DNA of 64,000 bases from assembly GCF_009881055.1 (NCBI RefSeq), contig NZ_WXFG01000026.1, forward strand, positions 1 through 64,000, written 5' to 3'. The position numbers and the translations under genes were made by a program. Source of the stretch: Peptoclostridium sp. GTDB taxonomy: Bacteria; Bacillota; Clostridia; Peptostreptococcales; Peptostreptococcaceae. The notes beneath the pieces were generated by a model. It saw nothing but the letters and a program-made list of their open reading frames with translations, was not told the DNA's origin and did no database searches. This document shows, piece by piece, positions 22,899 to 32,821 of the stretch (the first letter of the stretch is position 1; each line of letters begins with the position of its first letter).

Positions 22899-24720
22899 CA
22901 ACGGTGAAAATAGATCAGAAGAAATGCAGGATATGGACATGGATATTCATGATGTCCAGTCGGCGATTGTTGCCATGGTAAACGGGCCTGTCGTAAGAGC
23001 CGAAGGCGTAAAGGGTTTCAAGGTCAGAGAGATGGTTATGGTGGGAGGCAAGAAGCTCCTAGGTGAGGTCATATCAATAGAGTCGGACAATGCCACAATA
23101 CAGGTTTACGAAGAGACAGAGGGGCTCAAGGCGGGCGAGGACGTGGTGCCCACAGGCAAGGCGCTATCGCTAAAGCTAGGACCCGGCATAATAGGCAACA
23201 TATTCGACGGCATACAACGGCCTCTCATAAAGATTGAACAGATATCGGGCAATTTCATATCCGAAGGCATTGGGCTGATATCCATAGATCCAGACGCGCT
23301 CTGGCAGGTGGAAATCAAGGTGAGCGAGGGCGATGAACTCGCTCCCGGCAGCGTGTACGCAACAATACAAGAGACCAGCCTCATAGAGCACAGGCTCATG
23401 GTGCCTCCGGAGGTTACGGGCCGGGTGGTAAAGGCGGCCGATAACGGGAAATACAGCCTCGAGGATGAGATAGTGGTTCTAGAGGACAGTCAAGGCGAAA
23501 AACGCAGCCTCAGACTTTATCAGGAATGGGCCGTGAGGGAGCCCAGACCCACTCAGCAGAGGATGTCTATAGAGCAGCCGCTTATCACAGGCCAGAGAGT
23601 GCTAGATGTGTTCTTCCCGCTGGGCAAGGGCGGAACTGCAGCGCTGCCGGGGGGCTTTGGCACAGGAAAGACCATGACACAGCACCAGCTAGCCAAGTGG
23701 TCTGATGCGGACATAATAGTCTACATAGGCTGCGGCGAGCGCGGCAACGAGATGACAGAGGTGCTAGAGGACTTTCCGAAGCTAATGGACCCCAAAAGCG
23801 GCAGGCCGCTCATGGAAAGGACTGTGCTCATAGCCAACACGTCAAACATGCCTGTTGCGGCCAGGGAGGCGAGCATATACACGGGTATCACGATGGCCGA
23901 ATACTACAGGGATATGGGATACCACGTGGCCATAATGGCCGACTCGACATCGAGATGGGCCGAGGCCCTGAGGGAGATATCAGGAAGGCTCGAGGAAATG
24001 CCCGCCGAGGAAGGATATCCCGCATATTTGCCTTCGAGGCTGGCGCAGTTTTATGAGAGGGCGGGGTATGTAAAGACGCTCTCTGGCAGCGAGGGCTCGG
24101 TCACTGTAATCGGAGCTGTTTCTCCTCCCGGGGGAGATTTTTCAGAGCCCGTAACTGAAAACACAAAGAGGTTTGTAAACGCATTCCTTGCGCTTGACCG
24201 GACCCTGGCATACGCAAGGCACTATCCGGCCATAAACTACCTGAGCAGCTACAGCGGCTACATCAAGATGCTGTCGAACTGGTTCAAGGACAACGTGGCG
24301 GAGGACATTATGAGCCTTAGGGCCAAGATGCTCGAACTGCTGCACGAGGAGAAAAAGCTCATGGAGATAGTCGAGCTTGTCGGCGAAGATGTGCTTCCGG
24401 ACTCTCAAAGGCTTGTCATAGAGATTTCAAGAATAATAAAAAACGGCTTCCTGCAGCAAAACGCCATGCACAAGGAGGACACCTACGTGCCGCTCCAGAA
24501 GCAGTATCTCATGCTAAAGACTATAAACCTGCTCTACGAAAAGGCAAGCAAGGCCGTCAAGGAGGGCATACCTATATCCAAGGCGAAGGATGACATGCTT
24601 TTTGCGCAGGTAGTCAAGATGAAATACAACATACCTAACGACAACCTCGAAGGCTTTGAAAAGCTAAGGGACGACATCGAAAGCTACTACGAGGAGCTCT
24701 ACAGGAAATACGAGGAGTAG
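22891..24720 (+). CDS. ntpA: V-type ATP synthase catalytic subunit A
   Basis: A 609-residue catalytic ATPase subunit. Its P-loop GGFGTGKT is near residue 254, where most family members have PFGSGKT; catalytic-domain motifs [17 protein letters not shown] and [23 protein letters not shown] follow. The body ([11 protein letters not shown] onward) starts only about 27 residues after the Met at 22891, so there is an acidic, Met/Asp-rich N-terminal extension compared with the usual proteins. The ATG overlaps the subunit E stop and has no strong ribosome site of its own; ATG 22879 is an alternative. Confidence 0.93.
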   Translation: MNNNGENRSEEMQDMDMDIHDVQSAIVAMVNGPVVRAEGVKGFKVREMVMVGGKKLLGEVISIESDNATIQVYEETEGLKAGEDVVPTGKALSLKLGPGIIGNIFDGIQRPLIKIEQISGNFISEGIGLISIDPDALWQVEIKVSEGDELAPGSVYATIQETSLIEHRLMVPPEVTGRVVKAADNGKYSLEDEIVVLEDSQGEKRSLRLYQEWAVREPRPTQQRMSIEQPLITGQRVLDVFFPLGKGGTAALPGGFGTGKTMTQHQLAKWSDADIIVYIGCGERGNEMTEVLEDFPKLMDPKSGRPLMERTVLIANTSNMPVAAREASIYTGITMAEYYRDMGYHVAIMADSTSRWAEALREISGRLEEMPAEEGYPAYLPSRLAQFYERAGYVKTLSGSEGSVTVIGAVSPPGGDFSEPVTENTKRFVNAFLALDRTLAYARHYPAINYLSSYSGYIKMLSNWFKDNVAEDIMSLRAKMLELLHEEKKLMEIVELVGEDVLPDSQRLVIEISRIIKNGFLQQNAMHKEDTYVPLQKQYLMLKTINLLYEKASKAVKEGIPISKAKDDMLFAQVVKMKYNIPNDNLEGFEKLRDDIESYYEELYRKYEE

Positions 24721-24736
24721 GAGGGATACTAATACC

Positions 24737-26122
24737 ATGAAAAAGGAATACCTGATGCTGGATAAGATAGAAGGCCCTCTTATAGTGCTCTCGGGCATCC
24801 GGGGAGTCGCCTACGGAGAGATAATAGACATAACAATAGACGGCCAGAAAAAAAGAAGCGGGAAGGTTGTAAAGGTCGACAAGGAAGTTGTCATAGCCCA
24901 GGTTTTCGAAGGCACCTCCGGCATGTCGACAAGTAACGCCAGAGTGTATTTCACGGGCAAGCCTCTTGAGATAGCGCTCTCCGAGGATGTGCTCGGAAGG
25001 GTGTTCGACGGCGTGGGACGCCCCATAGACGGCGGGCCGCAGATATTCAGCAAGGAAAAGCACAACGTCAACGGCAACCCCATAAACCCGGTCTCGCGTG
25101 AATACCCAAGGGACTTCATACAGACGGGCATATCAGCAATAGACTGCCTTGCGACTCTCATAAGGGGGCAAAAGCTCCCGATATTCTCGGGCAACGGTCT
25201 TTCCCACAATGAGCTTGCGGCCCAGATAGTGAAGCAGGCCAATGTGGGCGCCAAGGGCAGCGAGAGCTTTGCCGTGATATTTGCCGCAATGGGAGTAAAG
25301 CATGACGATGCAGATTTTTTCAGGAAGACATTCGAGCAGTCCGGTGCGCTAGAGAGGGTTGTAATGTTTATTAACCTCGCTGACGACCCAGTGGTCGAGA
25401 GGCTCTCGCTCCCAAGGTGCGCGCTTACAGCAGCTGAATATTTGGCGTTTGAAAAGGACATGCACATACTCGTAATACTAACGGACATGACAAGCTACTG
25501 CGAGGCCCTAAGGGAGATATCGTCGGCAAGGGAAGAGGTCCCATCCAGAAAGGGATATCCCGGCTATCTCTACAGCGACCTTGCAATGCTCTATGAAAGG
25601 GCGGGCATGATAAAGGGCAAGAACGGCTCCATAACGCTCCTGCCCATACTGACGATGCCAAGCGACGATATAACGCATCCTGTGCCCGACCTTACAGGCT
25701 ACATCACTGAGGGGCAGGTCGTACTCTCAAGGGATCTGTTCCAGAAGAACATATACCCGCCGATAAACGTGCTGCCATCGCTTTCAAGGCTGATGAAGGA
25801 CGGCATAGGAGAGGGCTTTACAAGGGAGGACCATGACGAGATAGCAAACCAGCTTTTCTCGCTCTATTCGAGGGTTCAGGACGTAAGGGCTCTGTCCCAG
25901 ATAATAGGCGAGGAGGAGCTCTCGGAGCTTGACCGGAAATACATGGATTTTGGAAGAAGGTTCGAAGAGGTGTTCCTTGCCCAGGACTTCAACGAGAACA
26001 GGGAGATTGGCCAGACGCTCGATATGGGATGGAAAATGGTGGACATACTGCCTGTGGAGGAGCTCGACAGGCTTCAGCCTGAAACCATCAAAAAATATCT
26101 GCCGTCACAAAAGCAGGGGTGA
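24737..26122 (+). CDS. ntpB: V-type ATP synthase regulatory subunit B
   Basis: A 461-residue non-catalytic nucleotide-binding subunit. It begins [20 protein letters not shown] and carries the [18 protein letters not shown] segment, which replaces the P-loop as expected for B, then the [23 protein letters not shown] motif. With three A subunits it builds the hexameric head. GGAGGGA precedes the ATG. Confidence 0.96.
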   Translation: MKKEYLMLDKIEGPLIVLSGIRGVAYGEIIDITIDGQKKRSGKVVKVDKEVVIAQVFEGTSGMSTSNARVYFTGKPLEIALSEDVLGRVFDGVGRPIDGGPQIFSKEKHNVNGNPINPVSREYPRDFIQTGISAIDCLATLIRGQKLPIFSGNGLSHNELAAQIVKQANVGAKGSESFAVIFAAMGVKHDDADFFRKTFEQSGALERVVMFINLADDPVVERLSLPRCALTAAEYLAFEKDMHILVILTDMTSYCEALREISSAREEVPSRKGYPGYLYSDLAMLYERAGMIKGKNGSITLLPILTMPSDDITHPVPDLTGYITEGQVVLSRDLFQKNIYPPINVLPSLSRLMKDGIGEGFTREDHDEIANQLFSLYSRVQDVRALSQIIGEEELSELDRKYMDFGRRFEEVFLAQDFNENREIGQTLDMGWKMVDILPVEELDRLQPETIKKYLPSQKQG

Positions 26123-26128
26123 TGATGC

Positions 26129-26740
26129 ATGAACGGACAGACAGCCGCAACCAAAGCAAATCTCATGAGGCTAAGAAGCTCCCTTGAGTTTTCGCAGAAG
26201 GCCTTCGAGCTTCTGGACAAGAAAAGGAACGTGCTCATACGCGAAATGATGACACTCGTTGACAGGTCAAAGGAGATACAAGCGGAGATAGCAATAGTCT
26301 TTTCGGACGCATACAAGGCGCTCGAGATGGTCAACGTGTCCTTCGGCACGGAGTACGTGGAGGAGCTGGCCCTCTCCATACAAAAGGACGAAGACTACGA
26401 AATACTCATGAAGAGCGTAATGGGAGTAGAGATTCCAAGCGTGAAATTCGAAAAGCATCCGGTTACCCCAAACTACGGCTTTTTCAGGACCAACCCGGCC
26501 TTCGACATAGCAATAAGAAACTTCAGACAGGTCAGGTATCTCATTTACGAGCTGGCAGAGGTTGAAAACTCGGTATACAGGCTGGCTGTAGAGATAAAAA
26601 AGACACAGCGCAGGGCCAATGCGCTAGAGAACGTCCAGATTCCAAGGTACAAGGCTCAGGCCAAGTATATACAGGAGGTGCTCGAGGAGAAGGACCGTGA
26701 GGATTTCTTCAGGCTGAAAAGGATAAAGGGCAAAAAATAA
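26129..26740 (+). CDS. ntpD: V-type ATP synthase central shaft subunit D
   Basis: A 203-residue protein made mainly of two long antiparallel helices: an N-terminal TKANLMRLRSSLEFSQKAFELLDKKR-type segment, and the C-terminal RRANALENVQIPRYKAQAKYI segment. These are the marks of subunit D, the rotor axle. GGGGTGATG precedes the start, which lies 6 bases after the B stop. It is the last gene of the operon. Confidence 0.95.
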   Translation: MNGQTAATKANLMRLRSSLEFSQKAFELLDKKRNVLIREMMTLVDRSKEIQAEIAIVFSDAYKALEMVNVSFGTEYVEELALSIQKDEDYEILMKSVMGVEIPSVKFEKHPVTPNYGFFRTNPAFDIAIRNFRQVRYLIYELAEVENSVYRLAVEIKKTQRRANALENVQIPRYKAQAKYIQEVLEEKDREDFFRLKRIKGKK

Positions 26741-26816
26741 AAGTGTGATTTAAAAAGCACGGTGCTGGGTAACTATTTAATAGGCAACATGAAAGCCACA
26801 GAAGGGGGATGTAATT

Positions 26817-27350
26817 ATGAAAGTAACAGTAAGCGGAAAAAACATACAAATAACGGATGCACTACAAAGCTCAGTAGAGACGAAGCTAAGCAAGCTTGAG
26901 AAGTATTTCAACAAGGAGATAGAGGCTACGGCAACGCTTAGCACCCAGAAGAACCTTCAGAAGATAGAAGTTACAATTCCGGTGGACGGTTCAATACTTA
27001 GAGGCGAAGAGGTTCAGGAAAACCTTTATGTAGCTATAGACCTTGTGGTTGACAAGCTGGCAAGACAGCTCAGAAAGTACAAGGAAAAGCTTCAAACCAA
27101 GGAACACAAGACAATAAGATTTGAAAACATAGAGCCTTACGTTGTTGAGGAAGGCGAGGAAGCAAAGGCTGAGTCCAAGATAGTAAGAAGAAAGAGGATA
27201 GGTCTCAAACCTATGATGGAGGAAGAGGCAGTGCTTCAAATGGAGCTCTCCGGACAGGACTTCTACGTGTTCATAAATGCAGAGACTGACGAGACTAACG
27301 TAGTTTACAAGCGTAAGGCTGGAAACTACGGAATAATAGAACCAGAATAG
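26817..27350 (+). CDS. hpf: Ribosome hibernation promoting factor, long form
   Basis: A 177-residue long-form HPF. The N-terminal domain (KVTVSGKNIQITDALQSSV, then KLEKYFNKE) binds the decoding site of the 30S subunit. A linker leads to the C-terminal dimerisation domain (KPMMEEEAVLQMELSGQDFYVFIN). It drives formation of inactive 100S ribosome dimers in stationary phase. GAAGGGGG precedes the ATG. It stands alone between the V-ATPase operon and its own terminator. Confidence 0.97.
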   Translation: MKVTVSGKNIQITDALQSSVETKLSKLEKYFNKEIEATATLSTQKNLQKIEVTIPVDGSILRGEEVQENLYVAIDLVVDKLARQLRKYKEKLQTKEHKTIRFENIEPYVVEEGEEAKAESKIVRRKRIGLKPMMEEEAVLQMELSGQDFYVFINAETDETNVVYKRKAGNYGIIEPE

Positions 27351-27391
27351 GAAATTTCAATTAACAAAAGCCATTAGAAAGTACTCCCTTT

Positions 27392-27424
27392 GGAGAAGCG
27401 CAAGCTTCTCCGTTTTTCTTTTTT
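27392..27424 (+). terminator. Terminator of hpf
   Basis: GGAGAAGC-GCAA-GCTTCTCC (27392-27411) is a perfect 8-bp stem with tetraloop, followed by GTTTTTCTTTTTTT. Confidence 0.95.
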
Positions 27425-27526
27425 TGCAAGGTTTTTTATGGTATAATTAACGATGGGATAATATGACAACAAGCGCAGTATCAGATAGAAGCCGCATCAT
27501 TAAAAAAGATTATGGAGGTTGTAGAT

Positions 27527-28408
27527 ATGATAAAGAAAGTCAAAAAGGCTGTCATACCGGCTGCGGGACTGGGGACCAGATTTCTGCCTGCAACAAAGGC
27601 TCAGCCAAAGGAGATGCTTCCCATAGTCGACAAGCCTACTCTGCAGTACATTATAGAGGAAGCCGTGAATTCCGGCATAGAGGAGATACTCATAATAACC
27701 GGCAGGAATAAAAAAAGCATTGAGGACCATTTCGACAAGTCGGTGGAGCTCGAGCTCGAGCTTGAAAAAAAGGGAAAGGACGACCTGCTTGAGCTTGTAA
27801 GGGGGATATCCGAGATGGCCAACATATACTATATAAGGCAGAAGGAGCCTCTTGGCCTTGGGCATGCCGTATACTGCGCAAGAAGTTTCATAGGAGACGA
27901 GCCATTTGCGGTGCTGCTCGGAGACGACATTGTGGATGCCGAGACGCCGTGCCTCAAGCAGCTCATTGGCGCATACGAGGAATATGGAACTTCGATACTG
28001 GGGGTTCAAAGCGTTGCAAAAGAGGATGTCAACAAGTACGGCATAGTTGACGGCTACGAGGTAGGCGAGGGAGCCTACAGGGTCAACAGCCTCGTGGAAA
28101 AGCCAGAGCCTGAAAAAGCCCCTTCGGAGATTGCGATACTCGGAAGATACATAATAACACCTCAGATATTCGAAATACTAAAAAATACTAAGCCGGGCAA
28201 GGGTGGAGAGATACAGCTTACGGACGCTCTCAACGTGCTAGCCAAGGAGTCGAGCATGCACGCGTATGTGTTCGAAGGGAGAAGATACGACGTGGGCGAC
28301 AAGATGGGATACCTTGAGGCGACTATAGATTTTGCGCTCAAAAGGGAGGACCTCAGAGCGGGCCTTTTGGAATACATGAAGCAAAAACTGGGATGCGGCG
28401 AAATTTAG
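27527..28408 (+). CDS. galU: UTP-glucose-1-phosphate uridylyltransferase
   Basis: A 293-residue nucleotidyltransferase. AVIPAAGLGTRFLPATKAQPKEML is the nucleotide-binding signature, and KPTLQYIIEEA and LGDDIVDAE follow, as in GalU. It makes UDP-glucose for glycolipids and cell-surface polysaccharides. GGAGG (27513-27517) sets the start at ATG 27527 rather than the further-upstream start 27512. It is monocistronic: a terminator follows at 28432. Confidence 0.95.
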   Translation: MIKKVKKAVIPAAGLGTRFLPATKAQPKEMLPIVDKPTLQYIIEEAVNSGIEEILIITGRNKKSIEDHFDKSVELELELEKKGKDDLLELVRGISEMANIYYIRQKEPLGLGHAVYCARSFIGDEPFAVLLGDDIVDAETPCLKQLIGAYEEYGTSILGVQSVAKEDVNKYGIVDGYEVGEGAYRVNSLVEKPEPEKAPSEIAILGRYIITPQIFEILKNTKPGKGGEIQLTDALNVLAKESSMHAYVFEGRRYDVGDKMGYLEATIDFALKREDLRAGLLEYMKQKLGCGEI

Positions 28409-28431
28409 AGCAGATACGGACACGCATGCTG

Positions 28432-28469
28432 CGCTCGGGCATATAATGCTTGCCCGGGCGCGTTTTTTT
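28432..28469 (+). terminator. Terminator of galU
   Basis: CGCTCGGGCA (28432-28441) pairs with TGCCCGGGCG (28451-28460) with one G-T pair, followed by CGTTTTTTT. Confidence 0.9.
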
Positions 28470-28484
28470 CGATGTCGGAAAATA

Positions 28485-28546
28485 TTGACATTGGCACGGT
28501 TTGGATATAAAATTTATTTTGTATAATCCTCCGACTCGAGAGTCGG
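28485..28546 (+). promoter_or_regulatory. Promoter and palindromic operator of the RND efflux operon
   Basis: TTGACA (28485-28490), 17 bases, TAAAAT (28508-28513). A second -10-like TATAAT is at 28522. Immediately downstream, CCGACTC-GA-GAGTCGG (28531-28546) is a perfect palindrome of the length bound by TetR- or MarR-type repressors. No regulator gene is adjacent; the only MarR in the region is at 39485. Confidence 0.6.
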
Positions 28547-28565
28547 AAACTGGAGGGCGAACTCT

Positions 28566-29699
28566 ATGCTAAGAAGAAAAACATGTATTTTACTTGCAGC
28601 ATTACTTGCAGTGACAGCAGTTTTGGGTGGCTGCAGCAAGAAAGAGCAGGCATCGTCGGATGCTGACAAGGCCATAAGCGTGCAGGTCGAGCCAGCACAG
28701 GAGAGAGACATAACGATTACCACGGTCATTTCAGGAAAGATAAGTCCGATTCAGGAAGCTGGAGTTTCGGCAAAGCTGCAGGGTCAGATAGAAAGCGTAA
28801 ATGCGGAGATAGGCGACTATGTAAGTGCCGGGGACGTACTCTTCACTATGGACAGCGACAGCCTGAGTGCCAGCTACCAGCAGGCACAGGCTGCTTACAA
28901 TTCTTCGAGGGCAGGCTACGAAAAAGCCCAGCAGGCTTCTGCCAATGCAAAGCTTAACCTTGAGAGGAACAGAATGCTTTACGAGCAAGGCGCAATATCA
29001 AAGCAAGCGTATGAGAATATGCAGCTTCAGGCCATGGATCAGGATCTGGAGATGGCAAGATATGGCGTGGAGAGTGCTCAGGCTGCAGTCCAGAGCGCAG
29101 GCATAATGCTCGACAATGCAGTTGTCAGAGCACCTATATCTGGAACTGTTGCTCTTGTGAGCGTGCAAAAAGGCAGCATGCCGCCGCAGGGAATGCCGTC
29201 AATAGTTATAACGGATTCATCAAGAGTTCAAATGGATGCGACTGTTTCCGAGTATCTTATTAACAAAATAAAAAAGGGCGAGGAGCTTGATGTCAGGATA
29301 AAGTCGGCTTCTTCAAAACCTTTCAAGGGCATGATAACTGCCATGTCTGATGCAACTGCAAGCGGGTCAATGACGTATCCCATAAAGATAGAGCTTGAAA
29401 ACCCGCAGGGTCTGATAAAGGCCGGAATGTTTGCCGAGGTTGACATAGCTACAGAAGGCGAAAAAGGCGTGCTCAGCGTGCCGTCTGAAGCTGTGGTTGT
29501 TAAAGGCGGCGAAAAGCTGGTTTTTGTAATAAAAGACGGCAAGGCCAAGGCAAGGAAGGTTGAAACCGGAATCGATGATGGAAAATTCGTAAAGATAATA
29601 AGCGGCATCAAAAAGGGCGAGCAGATAGCAGTCAAGGGGCAGAACTATCTTGACGACGGCTCGAAGGTCAAAATAAGCGGACAGGAGAGTGCCAAGTAA
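28566..29699 (+). CDS. RND efflux periplasmic-adaptor-type lipoprotein (HlyD/AcrA family)
   Basis: A 377-residue membrane fusion protein. The signal peptide ends in the lipobox LGGC (Cys23). A lipoyl half-motif (GQIESVNAEIGDYVSAGDVLF), a coiled-coil hairpin (about residues 95-175), the matching lipoyl half (APISGTVALVSVQKGSMP) and beta-barrel domains follow. It bridges an RND pump to an exit duct. GGAGGG precedes the ATG, and its TAA overlaps the pump ATG (TAATG). Confidence 0.93.
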   Translation: MLRRKTCILLAALLAVTAVLGGCSKKEQASSDADKAISVQVEPAQERDITITTVISGKISPIQEAGVSAKLQGQIESVNAEIGDYVSAGDVLFTMDSDSLSASYQQAQAAYNSSRAGYEKAQQASANAKLNLERNRMLYEQGAISKQAYENMQLQAMDQDLEMARYGVESAQAAVQSAGIMLDNAVVRAPISGTVALVSVQKGSMPPQGMPSIVITDSSRVQMDATVSEYLINKIKKGEELDVRIKSASSKPFKGMITAMSDATASGSMTYPIKIELENPQGLIKAGMFAEVDIATEGEKGVLSVPSEAVVVKGGEKLVFVIKDGKAKARKVETGIDDGKFVKIISGIKKGEQIAVKGQNYLDDGSKVKISGQESAK

Positions 29700-32600
29700 T
29701 GAATCTTCCAAGTATGTCCGTAAAAAGGCCTGTAACGACGCTTATGTTCATGCTCATAGCAGTGCTCATAGGAACGGTATCTCTCTTCAGGCTCCCGGTA
29801 GATCTCTATCCGGAGCTCGAGGTGCCGGTGGCAATAGTGTCAGTCGACTACAAGGGCGTTGCGCCGCAGGAAATGGAGACGCTTGTCACAAAACCCCTGG
29901 AGCAGTCTCTGGCTACTGTAAGGGATCTTAAGAACATATCCTCGTATTCGAGGGAGGGCAACTCCATAATAGTTGTAGAGTTCGAATACGGGACAGACAT
30001 GGACTTTGCAGCCCTCGAGATGAGGGAAAAGGTGGACATGGTCAAGGGGGCGCTGCCGGACGATGCGTCGGCTCCGCTTGTGCTAAAGATTGACCCGAAT
30101 GCAATGCCTGTAATACAAATAGGCGCATCCTCGAGCATGGAGACGGGCGAGCTCAAGACTCTCGTTGAGGACGACATTCTTTCGAGATTTGAAAGGCTCG
30201 AGGGAGTGGCTTCGGTGAGCGTCTCCGGAGGCGAGGAGACTGAGGTGAAAATAGAGCTCGACCCTGAAAAGCTGTCTGGCTATGGGCTGTCAATCAGCGA
30301 TATCAGAAACTCCCTTAGAGCAGAGAATCTGAACCTTCCGGGCGGAAACGTAAACAACGGGGATAAGGAATTTCTCGTAAGGACTACTGCCGAGTTCAAG
30401 AGCGTAGACGAGATAAGAGAACTTCCAATATCGCTGCGCGGCAATGGCGTTGTTAGGCTCTCGGACATAGCCTCCGTAAAGCTGGGCTACAAGGAGCAGA
30501 CAAGCCTTTCGAGACTCAACGGGAAAAACAGCATAGGAATTGCAATAACAAAGCAGTCGGTGGCAAACACTGTTACTGTTGCAAAAAACGTGCTCGAGGA
30601 GCTCTCGAGCGTCAGGCAGGACCATCCGGAGATAGAATTCGTAGTCGGCTCGGACCAGTCGGAGTTCATAAACAAGTCGATAGACAACGTGACGTCGAAT
30701 GCAGTGGCTGGCGGTCTGCTTGCAGTAGTGGTGCTATTTTTGTTCCTCAGGAACATAAGGTCGACTTTCATAGTCGGAATAGCTATACCGATATCCATTA
30801 TTACGACTTTTGCGCTCATGTATTTCAACGGGCTTACAATAAACCTCATATCGCTTGGAGGACTGGCCCTGGGCATAGGAATGCTGGTGGACAACTCAAT
30901 TGTAGTGCTTGAGAACGTATACAGGTTCAGGGAGGAGGGCTACAGCAAGCAGGAGGCTGCGGTCGCAGGAGCCAAGGAGGTTGCGATGGCAATATCCGCA
31001 TCTACTCTCACTACTGTGGCCGTGTTCCTGCCTATAGTTTTTGTTCAGGGCTTTACAGCGATAATATTCAAGCAGCTCTCGTTCACTGTGGTATTTTCGC
31101 TGCTGTCATCGCTTGCAGTTGCACTGACGGTGGTTCCCATGCTGGCGTCGCAGGTGCTTGAGGTGGGAGAGGTCAAGCAGAGAAGGCACAAGGGAGTTGG
31201 CATAGGCAAATTCCTGGACATGTTCTCGAATTTCATTGATGCCGTTGACAGCAAGTACAGCAAACTGCTCCACTTTGTGCTGTCGCACAGGAAGACAACT
31301 GTCCTCACGGCCATAGGTATATTCGTGGCATCCATGATATCTGTAGCGTTTGTAGGAGGAGAGTTCTTCCCCAAGGAGGACCAGGGGCAGTTTACTGTGA
31401 CCATAGAAACGCCTTTCGGCACCAGCCTTGAGGACTCGGACGCATACGTGCAAAGGATTGAGGAGATAGTCGAGGAAATACCGGAAAAGGATAAGGTGTT
31501 CTCAAGCGTAGGCTCTACAGAGGGCTTCAGCCTCACAGCCACAAACTCCTCAACTGTAAACGTAATGCTTGTAAATCAGAAGGACAGAAAGCGCTCGACG
31601 GAGCAGATTGTTGAGGAGGTCAGGAAAAAGGCACAGGACATTGCAGGCGCAAAGATTACTGTGACTGAGGCTTCCAGCATGGGAATGGGGCCGACAGGCT
31701 CGGCAATAGAAATAGAAATAAGAGGCGACGACATAGACATACTCAAGGGCATAGGAGCCGATATTGAGGAGATAATCAAAAATGTTCCCGGCACGGCTGA
31801 GGTGTCAAGCAACACCAAGGAAGGGGATCCCGAGGTGAGGGTTTCTGTGGACAGGAACCGAGCGTCGTATTACGGTATAACAGCCAGCGAGGTTGCAAGC
31901 GCGCTGGAGGCATCTGTGGAAGGTGTCAAGGCAACGACACTCAAGACGGGTAGCGACGAGATAGACGTAAACGTATCAATGAACGACAGGGTGAAAAACT
32001 CAGTCGAAAACATGAAGCAGATACTCATAAGCTCGAATTCCGGAACTTCTGTGGCGCTTGGCCAGATTGCGGAAATAGGCTACGGCAACTCACCGACCCA
32101 GATAACAAGAATTAACCAGACCAGGACTGTGAGCGTGGGCTCGCAGCTCAGCGGAAGGGACCTCAAATCGGTGACCGACGAGATAGAGGCAAAGCTAAAG
32201 GGCTACCAGCTGCCTGCAGGATATTCATACGAATTCAAGGGGCAGCAGCAAGACATGATGGAGGCCTTTTCGAGCCTTTTCCTGGCTCTGGTTCTGTCTA
32301 TAGTAATCATATACATGATACTGGCGTCCCAGTTTGAATCTCTCATCCACCCGCTCACGGTAATGCTTTCGGTGCCGTTTGCGCTTTCGGGAGGATTCAT
32401 GGCGCTCTTCCTGACGGGACGCGCGCTTTCAGTTCCTGCTTTCATAGGCGTCATAATGCTGGCGGGCATAGTCGTAAACAACGCCATTGTAATGGTGGAC
32501 TTCATAAACCAGCTAAGGAGCAGGGGAATGGAGCGGAACGAGGCGGTCGTGAAGGCGGGCTTTACAAGATTCAGGCCGATACTTATGACCACGCTTACAA

Positions 32601-32815
32601 CGCTTCTTGGACTGCTGCCGCTTGCGCTGGGAATAGGGGAAGGAGCAGCCACACAGGCTCCTATGGCGACCGTTGTAATCGGAGGACTGTCGCTTTCGAC
32701 GCTCCTGACGCTTGCGTTCATACCGGTGGTCTATACTATATTTGATGATTGGACAGTAAAAATTAGAAGTTTTGCAGAAAAAGTGGGTATAATAAGAGAC
32801 AGAAAAGGGGTGTAA
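29699..32815 (+). CDS. RND-family efflux transporter (AcrB/SwrC-like)
   Basis: A 1038-residue pump of full RND length with twelve transmembrane segments and two large extracytoplasmic loops. It starts MNLPSMSVKRPVTTLMFMLIA. In TM4, GMLVDNSIVVLEN has one Asp where AcrB has two, as in the SwrC-type pumps of Firmicutes. TM10 carries GVIMLAGIVVNNAIVMVDFI. It is driven by ion antiport and exports amphipathic compounds; substrate unknown. It is translationally coupled to its adaptor and followed by a TolC-like gene. Confidence 0.95.
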   Translation: MNLPSMSVKRPVTTLMFMLIAVLIGTVSLFRLPVDLYPELEVPVAIVSVDYKGVAPQEMETLVTKPLEQSLATVRDLKNISSYSREGNSIIVVEFEYGTDMDFAALEMREKVDMVKGALPDDASAPLVLKIDPNAMPVIQIGASSSMETGELKTLVEDDILSRFERLEGVASVSVSGGEETEVKIELDPEKLSGYGLSISDIRNSLRAENLNLPGGNVNNGDKEFLVRTTAEFKSVDEIRELPISLRGNGVVRLSDIASVKLGYKEQTSLSRLNGKNSIGIAITKQSVANTVTVAKNVLEELSSVRQDHPEIEFVVGSDQSEFINKSIDNVTSNAVAGGLLAVVVLFLFLRNIRSTFIVGIAIPISIITTFALMYFNGLTINLISLGGLALGIGMLVDNSIVVLENVYRFREEGYSKQEAAVAGAKEVAMAISASTLTTVAVFLPIVFVQGFTAIIFKQLSFTVVFSLLSSLAVALTVVPMLASQVLEVGEVKQRRHKGVGIGKFLDMFSNFIDAVDSKYSKLLHFVLSHRKTTVLTAIGIFVASMISVAFVGGEFFPKEDQGQFTVTIETPFGTSLEDSDAYVQRIEEIVEEIPEKDKVFSSVGSTEGFSLTATNSSTVNVMLVNQKDRKRSTEQIVEEVRKKAQDIAGAKITVTEASSMGMGPTGSAIEIEIRGDDIDILKGIGADIEEIIKNVPGTAEVSSNTKEGDPEVRVSVDRNRASYYGITASEVASALEASVEGVKATTLKTGSDEIDVNVSMNDRVKNSVENMKQILISSNSGTSVALGQIAEIGYGNSPTQITRINQTRTVSVGSQLSGRDLKSVTDEIEAKLKGYQLPAGYSYEFKGQQQDMMEAFSSLFLALVLSIVIIYMILASQFESLIHPLTVMLSVPFALSGGFMALFLTGRALSVPAFIGVIMLAGIVVNNAIVMVDFINQLRSRGMERNEAVVKAGFTRFRPILMTTLTTLLGLLPLALGIGEGAATQAPMATVVIGGLSLSTLLTLAFIPVVYTIFDDWTVKIRSFAEKVGIIRDRKGV

Positions 32816-32821
32816 CATATT

